Of a DNA stretch of 64,000 nucleotides, positions 58,001 to 64,000 are shown piece after piece. How positions within the stretch are numbered: the stretch's first letter is position 1; the number at the start of each line of letters is the position of its first letter. The stretch spans positions 1,320,573 through 1,384,572 of the forward strand of contig VZTG01008967.1 of the NCBI GenBank assembly GCA_013397845.1, in the 5' to 3' direction. This stretch comes from Melanocharis versteri. Lineage: Eukaryota > Chordata > Aves > Passeriformes > Melanocharitidae. Below the pieces are notes generated by a model. It worked only from the letters and a program-made list of their open reading frames with translations. It made no database searches and was not told where the DNA came from. The position numbers were made by a program, and so were the translations under genes.

Positions 58001-61000
58001 AAAAAGATGCTTGCAGTCATTAAAACTATGCTTTTTAAAAACTTTCTAAAGTGCAAATTCCTCAAATCATTTTAAATTAAAAAAAAATCATATTGAGTCA
58101 CTTAAGCTACATAAGAAGTCATAGGTAATTTGATACAGTGCAATGAGATAGAACTAAACAAAGTTATGTGAGTAAAACTTTCTATTTAGACACTGGGATT
58201 TATTTTCCTTCTCTTTATTTTTCTATCCTTATTCATTTTTGTCTCTTCCATGCTTCTTGATGCTGTAGTCAGACAGACACTTGAGTTGCTTATGCAGGAA
58301 CAGCATTTGAATTGCTCTGTAGGGGACTGAAGAACATCCAGGACGAAAAAGATAAAATATCTTCAAACTGGTTTAGATATCTTGACTTTAAGGGTGCACT
58401 GCTGCTAAGCACTGTGTTCAACAATATGCTTTTCCATTGGTATGACATTAGAGCTACAGGCATTTGAAATTGTTTTGTGTTTCTGTGGGGAAAAATCGTA
58501 CTTTTGGAATGCTCTGGTTCTGATGTTGATGTGCCAAGGAGTGGAACATGTTATTAAAACATGAGGTCAGGTTATATCTCTCCTTGCTAGCATATATATA
58601 CAGAATAAAGTGTTTCGTTTAGGCTGTTTTGAACACTTTCAAGGAGAATATTTTACATCCTAAGAAGTTTAATAATTGGTTTGGGAGTTTGTTTCTTTCT
58701 CCTTTAAGTGTGGGGGTTGGGTTTTTTGAGTTTTGTTTTGGTTTATTGCCCTAAATAAGGGTCCTGTTCTAGGACTCTACATGCTAGGCTCTTGTGTCTC
58801 TGATATCCATCTCTCATTTGCACTGTAATTATAATTACTGCTTTAGCTTGGGGGTACCTTACTTTTTGTGTTTTTTCACTCTTTACCTCAGACGATGCCT
58901 TTCTGCTTGTGTTTCTATTCCCACTTCCATCTGCAGTTCTTCCCTTCCTTCACTTTTCAATGTTTCTCTTATTTTTTCATCCTTGTGCCACAATGAGCTT
59001 TACCAGTTCCTGTTCCATTTATTCATACAGTCAGATGTCTGCTTGACATTTACCACTTAATCTTGACCAGTCTCTGTATGATAAATTCTCTTGCTAGTAT
59101 TAAGTTTTCGTGTTCTAATTGTGATTCATAGCCTTAACATTTTCATCTTAAAGTTGCTAGTGAGATAGCTCCTCAGCAGGGAGGTACTTCATGTTTACCT
59201 TTCTCTCTTCCTAAGATCATGCCAGTGCATGAGCAGAATACTGAAATACTGATGAAATGTATTTCAGTAATACTGACTCATCTGTAGTGCAGAGCAGAGC
59301 TGTGGAGCAGTGGCATGAGATTTGTTAAATCAGGTGTTTATAACCCAAATAGAAACTGGAAGATGTAGTATCACTTCTGTCCTTGACATGAGAGACTGTT
59401 CACTAATTCATGTAAGAGCTGTGAAACATTGTGGCAAATTGCAGTAGCATTTTACTCTAACCTTGAGTGAAAATTGTACACAAAGCAGTATCCTCCTTAC
59501 AAGAGATACTCCAATTTCTCTGTATGCTTCTCTGCTGAAATACAAGTATTTTTCATCCAGTTGTTCTGTTATTTCCCCACACAATGCAGTAGCATTTAGC
59601 TTCTGCAACCCAACCTGGGCAGTATAGTTGTTACGGCAAAAGACAGAGGTAACACTGATTTTTTTCACTGTGTATGGGTTGGTGAGATACAGTGAAACTG
59701 TTTGATAGACACTGGGTATTAACTCAAAGCATCTTAGTAAATTTTACAGCTTGATCTGTAAGCTCCTGGACAGTTTGTGCATGTTTACTTGTTGACATGG
59801 TGATGGTTTAGTTGCTTGATGGTTCTTTCTTGCCCTACATGCTACAGCAATGGCCATATGTATATCAGGAGAAACTGATAAGGAAGGTCTCTATGAAAAT
59901 GGTAGCATCTCTGAAATGCATATGCCACAAACTATTGAAAAACTGATGTTGCCTATAAAATAAAAAGTCAGATGAAGGAAAGTAGTCCCCATTTTATTCT
60001 CTCTAATAGAGTGTTCTAAGTAAAATAAGAACTCAAATTCATTTTGCAAAATAAGTATTTTAATAGATTTTTGTCTTCTGAAGCTCTTCTGATTCATAAG
60101 AGTTTATAGAGTAAGCACAATCTTTTTCATTGCACTGGTGGTTTCTGTGATCATATCTCAGTGCGCTTAGGTGCTGGATAGCTGATGCAGCTCTCACTGC
60201 AAAGTCCTTGTGGGCAGGAATATGTCAGTGTCTGTGCCACCGTCTTGTTTCCTAAGATTGTCTCACAGCTGGCTGGGCACTTAGTAATCTCAGAATGGAG
60301 ACCGTGTTCCTTTCCTGAGCAGCCATGAGGATAATGCTGTAGTTTATAGCCCTCTCTTCTTAGAGGCCCTTTGGAGTTGACTGCTGACTGGAACCTCAGA
60401 CTTAATGCAGCAGTATAGAGTGGTGGTATGTCTCAGTGCAGAGCCTGTTTCATTTTATTTCAGCCAACCCTTTTGTTTCCTTTTCTTGTGTGTCTTGGTT
60501 TTGCCTTAGTTTATTGTTTTTGTTTGTTTGTTTCTGTTTCTCTCCCTATTTACCCGCCGTGTGTTTTCTTTTCTGTGGATGTGTACCATCAAAAAGCCAC
60601 CTACTATGTGAAGTTGTGGGTTCCTATGAATTTCAGACTTTCTAGAGATGGATAAAATGCTTTCAGAAATCAGTAATATGTTGCAGGGAATGGTAGCCAA
60701 TTACAGGATACAGGTCAGTTAGCTAGGAGACAGGAACAGACTGTTGTATTTTGAGGTGTCCTGCATGGTCTTGCAAAGTTCACTTCAATGAGTCTCTTTT
60801 GGCATTTCTGTTACAAGCCAAGCTTTGTTATGTCCATATGAGATTTGGTGTGGCTGAGTCTCTCCTAGATCATTCTCTCCTACAGACTGAGTTAAGAAGA
60901 GGAGACCAGAAGCTCATATCTCTTGAGGTTTTCAGAGTTTGTACTCTGGCTTACGAACAGTTACTCTCTTACTAAAAACTTTCGGCTTTTAAGCAGCCTA

Positions 61001-62549
61001 TTTGTTTTTCTTTCGTTCAGTAATATATTTGTCATTGTATATAGAATAATTGAGTTTAGTTGTAAATAAGGCTGAACTTTATTATTTATTATTTTCCTGA
61101 TACCGTTTGATTATTTCCTATTGATATGGTCAAGGAAGGCTTACGTGGTAACACAACCACCAAAAGTACCACAGAAAAGTTTATTATAAAACATACAGGA
61201 ATTAGAGAAATTATCTGTTAAACTGTATTTTTTGGATAAAGTTTCCTTCTACTGTATACTTCAGTATTTTTCACAACTTCTGTAAAATGTACGTGGCTAT
61301 GACAGATGTTCCCACAGGAAACTATTTCAGTCTGTTGTGATGTGAAATTTTTTCTAGGTTTTGGGCTATGTTTTTTGTTTTGATGTTACGTTGTAAAGCA
61401 CATCAGTGTTTCCTCATTTGAACTTCAAGTTCTTTTCCTTGCTTTTTGAAAATACAACAAATGCTGTTGCTCTTTTAACTCTTACTTAACTGACCTATAA
61501 ATACTTAATTAGTTTAACCTTGAAGTTCTTTATGTAGCACGATTGTTGTTGAGGGTCAGCATGCTGGAATGTTTCAGGCAAACTTGTAAATACTTAGTCC
61601 ATAGGAACCACTATTTCTGAACATTTTTTTAGCTATGCTGCCATATAAAATTCTTTCCAGTTTGTGCATTTTTATTCTCCTCTTCTATTCCCGAACTTTT
61701 TATATGAGAAACTCATAAAAATTTTTGTGCTGTGTTCCTGTTGGCCTCGCATTGTCAAAGCAGTTTCTCATGATTGCTCTTACCATTAAAAATGTTTCAT
61801 ATATTTAATTTTAGCTTTCTAAATCTGAAAATCCTTAACTTTTTTTAGTGATTGGCATTTTATATCAAGTACAATTAAAACTCAGAAATCTGAATGCTTT
61901 GTTCAAATTGGTTAAATGAGTGTGATTAAGTTATAAGAAGTAGCCCATCAAGTAAAATCTTACAATTGCATACAAAGCTGTCTGTTGAATTAAAAAAACA
62001 GAAACCCAACTTTCATTTGCAATAGCACCATTCTGATTTTCATTAAATAAATTATGTTTTACTCTATTCTGTTTAAACTCTAGATTAATTTCTATGGTTA
62101 CAGCAGATATAAATCTCTAGATTGCCTTTAAAAGTGATTGTTTATTCAAAACAGGACTGACAGTCTCTCCTCAAGAGAAGCTGTTACTTAATTTTATTTT
62201 TCTAAGTTTAAATGCTTAAAAAATATTTGTAATGATACCCCAAAGGCATCATAAAAATGTAAAAATAATTATACTCTAAAATTACCAAAATTACAGGAAG
62301 TGGACATTTGAAAAATCTCACTGAGATTCAAGGCTGAGAAAAAGTGAGAAAGGAAAAGTTCCTTCACAACTTGAAATCTTGTCAGGGATTTCTGCTTTCA
62401 GTGATTAGAAATATATGTTTGAATTGTCAGTATTACTTAGATGTGAGAGAATAGCATTGAGTTCCCTTTTTGTTACAGCTAAAATTTTCTCCTCACAAAT
62501 TCTGCAACCACTTTCTAGAGTGAAATTTTTATGTGACTATTTTTTTCAG
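52072..62549. other. Non-coding DNA, no gene seen
   Basis: No supported exon, RNA gene or dispersed repeat over about 10 kb. G/T-rich words recur (55921-55957 and 58707-58747). Frames stay below 125 codons, the longest being a minus frame at 55672-56046 that reads across the G/T-rich tract as Asn/Thr/Lys-rich low complexity. A mildly CpG-containing spot lies near 55400-55420. Confidence 0.45.
55921..55957 (+). repeat. GGTTT/GGTT simple repeat
   Basis: Irregular GGTT, GTTTGGTTTGG units ending in a T6 run. It is a short G/T-rich low-complexity tract; a similar one lies at 58707-58747. Confidence 0.85.
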
Positions 62550-62650
62550 GTAGAAATTATTCTCCCCTTGGTGGGGGCATCATTTTCATAGGCAAAACAG
62601 CTGGCAAGCACCCCATGGTAGATGAAAACCAGCATGAACAGCATTTTGTG
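62550..62650 (+). other. Exon-like segment between consensus splice signals (weak candidate)
   Basis: A strong acceptor-like ACTATTTTTTTCAG ends at 62549, and a donor-like GTGGTGAGC starts at 62651 (GT) 101 bases later. One frame (from 62552) is open through all of the segment and on to 62716. The 33-codon translation starts Arg-Asn-Tyr-Ser-Pro-Leu and holds a Gly-Gly-Gly-Ile-Ile-Phe-Ile-Gly-Lys stretch; I recognise no family. The other two frames contain a stop within the segment. Chance exon-like patterns are common in introns, so confidence is low. Confidence 0.15.
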
Positions 62651-63045
62651 GTGAGCAAATCCTGGGGTTCAGAGATACTTTTTTTGGACACTTCACACGT
62701 TACCTTGGGAGTGTAGTGGTCATTTGGTAATTAATGGAAATATGGAAGGGCAATATGCTCTAAAGGAAGAGATTCTTCGCTTGGACTTAAGTCATGTCAG
62801 AAGATTCTCGAGTGGGGACAAGATAAGGTGTCTTTGTTCTGGGATGCTTTCAGTCCTACCTTTGCTCTGATAAAATTCTAGCCCTTGCTGTAGAGTTGAG
62901 AACCTGTCATGGTTTGCCTTGATAATAATTTATAAGACACTCGTTTCTCAGAAAGGGACAGGATGAAGAGAATTGGATAATATTTGGATTTCAGACTGAC
63001 TGTTAGTATTCCTCTCTGGTCCAAGAGTTATTAAAGGATTATCCC

Positions 63046-63066
63046 TTTTTTTTTTTTTTTTTTTTT
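63046..63066 (+). repeat. Poly-T run (T21)
   Basis: An uninterrupted T21 tract follows ATCCC. No retroposed sequence with a matching poly-A tail and target duplication was recognised beside it. Confidence 0.95.
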
Positions 63067-63894
63067 GCTACTATATTTTTCTTCACCTCAGTTTGCTGTT
63101 GTAAGGACTAGTGGAGAAGAGATATTTTCCCCAGGGATGGAGGATGTATTTTTTTGTATGATTCTACTTCTTAGGTGCTCTAACAAAGGAGTAGTGGCTC
63201 GCTTAGAAAAGGCAGTGAAGCAGAGCATTTGAAGTGGGGCAGAGGAGGAGATGTGTGTGCTTGATGGAGAAACTCTGTCTGGATTTTCTGAGGATGTGAA
63301 TTGCCTCTCTCAGTGCGTCGTCACTGCATCAGCTGTGGAAGGACTTAGGGTTACCAGGGCCCAGGAAGTTCCTACCATTTAGGGCAGAGGATCCAGCTCT
63401 CGGGGTTTCCTGTTATGTGAGAAGAGGGGGCAAGAAAGGGCCCTTTGTCTTAATTTTTATGCTGATACTATAAAGCACTTGAATTAAAGTCTTAATGTGT
63501 ACAGAATTGGCTTATTTCCAGTATATTTATTTATTGCTTTTGTGTGTGATCTATACATGTTCTTTACATAAGGATTCATAAACATCTCATTTTTGACTGG
63601 TGTGTTTTTCGTGGTGTTTTAGTGGCGGAGAAACTTATTTGGTATAAATGCTAGAGCAACCACTAAAGTAACGTTCAGCCTGTAAAATGCAAATGAAACA
63701 TAGTAGAACTATTTTTGCAGTAAGAACATTATTGTACCAATGATGAAAATCCAGGAAAATACTTGCCCCTCTGAATAGTATTTGACGAGAGTTGTAGGGT
63801 TTTGAGGCAGAGTAGGTGTTGTGTCAGTTTGTGCTCTATGTCAGTCTATGGGCGTATGAATGTAAATACACCGAAAATGTAGAGCTCTGAGTGG

Positions 63895-64000
63895 GAAGGG
63901 CCTGGCAGAGGGACTGCGGAGCGTGAGCGAGGCGAGGCTCTGGCCGCGGCTTCGGGGAGCGCGGCGGCGGCGGCGGCTCGGCTCCTGCCGTCCCGGGCTC
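63895..64000. promoter_or_regulatory. CpG-rich block at the right edge, start of an island or first exon
   Basis: From about 63895 the sequence becomes GC- and CpG-dense (GCGTGAGCGAGGCGAGGC, GGCCGCGGCTTCGGGGAGCG) and continues to the window end. A perfect (GCG)5GC tract lies at 63961-63977. No ATG occurs inside it, so it is either promoter or 5' untranslated sequence, or part of a first exon whose start lies beyond the window. The gene cannot be identified. Confidence 0.65.
63961..63977 (+). repeat. (GCG)n trinucleotide repeat in the edge CpG block
   Basis: Five GCG units plus GC. Trinucleotide GCG/CGG tracts are common in 5' untranslated regions and as Ala- or Gly-coding runs in first exons. 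Which applies cannot be seen here. Confidence 0.95.

Larger units (their letters stand above)
39741..63889 (+). other. Probable intronic or intergenic DNA, possibly transcribed to the right
   Basis: About 24 kb with no supported exon. Seven 60-base samples (starting 41041, 45001, 50041, 52981, 55021, 57541, 60001) total A 123, C 63, G 87, T 147. Seven samples from the left part (5041, 10021, 15001, 20041, 25021, 30001, 35041) total A 121, C 74, G 73, T 152. The G-over-C excess is therefore confined to the right part in this small sample. Such skew is known on the non-template strand of vertebrate introns. Apart from the elements listed separately (CR1, LTR, simple repeats), no feature was seen. 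Confidence 0.35.

Noticed and set aside
1..64000. tRNA, rRNA, snRNA or microRNA genes
   Set aside because: No intact A/B-box pair with a cloverleaf, and no conserved RNA sequence, was recognised. The only B-box-like stretch belongs to the MIR-like element.

Overview
This is a vertebrate nuclear window, most likely from a bird. The main evidence is the repeat content: 3' ends of CR1 LINEs in both orientations, one long terminal repeat (LTR) of an avian ERVL-like type, and faint relics of older amniote repeats (a MIR-like SINE, L3/CR1-like 3' ends, and short symmetric repeats with a CATTGACTTCA-type core). Nothing prokaryotic or viral-genomic is present. No protein-coding exon could be established. 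The open frames are short, many lie in repeats or low-complexity DNA, and their number is what AT-rich non-coding DNA gives by chance.

Layout. 1-39.1 kb: AT-rich, gene-free looking DNA with a few repeat relics. It also holds several patches that read like conserved non-coding regulatory elements, mainly at about 20.5-20.8, 27.15-28.5 and 30.65-31.08 kb. A C-rich hexanucleotide minisatellite lies at 26.8-27.05 kb, directly beside the 27 kb patch. 37.9-39.0 kb: a possible minus-strand LTR abutting a clear minus-strand CR1. 39.1-39.74 kb: a strong CpG island containing four copies of a 48-bp GC-rich unit, followed by a 38-base assembly gap; this is the best promoter candidate. 39.75-63.9 kb: repeat-poor DNA with one CR1, one solo LTR and a mild excess of G over C and T over A on the + strand. 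That fits, but does not prove, a long first intron read left to right. 63.9-64.0 kb: a second CpG-rich block with a GCG repeat, cut by the window edge.

Reading of the whole: a gene-poor stretch rich in putative enhancers upstream of (or between) genes, then a promoter island, then probable intronic or intergenic DNA leading to a second promoter or first exon at the right edge. Neither gene could be named. The most unusual feature is a pair of near-identical CTGTCAG-W-TAATTACACA cassettes 121 bp apart at 27.25-27.42 kb. No new gene system was found. CR1, ERV and old-repeat calls rest on remembered family consensus sequences; no alignment was run.
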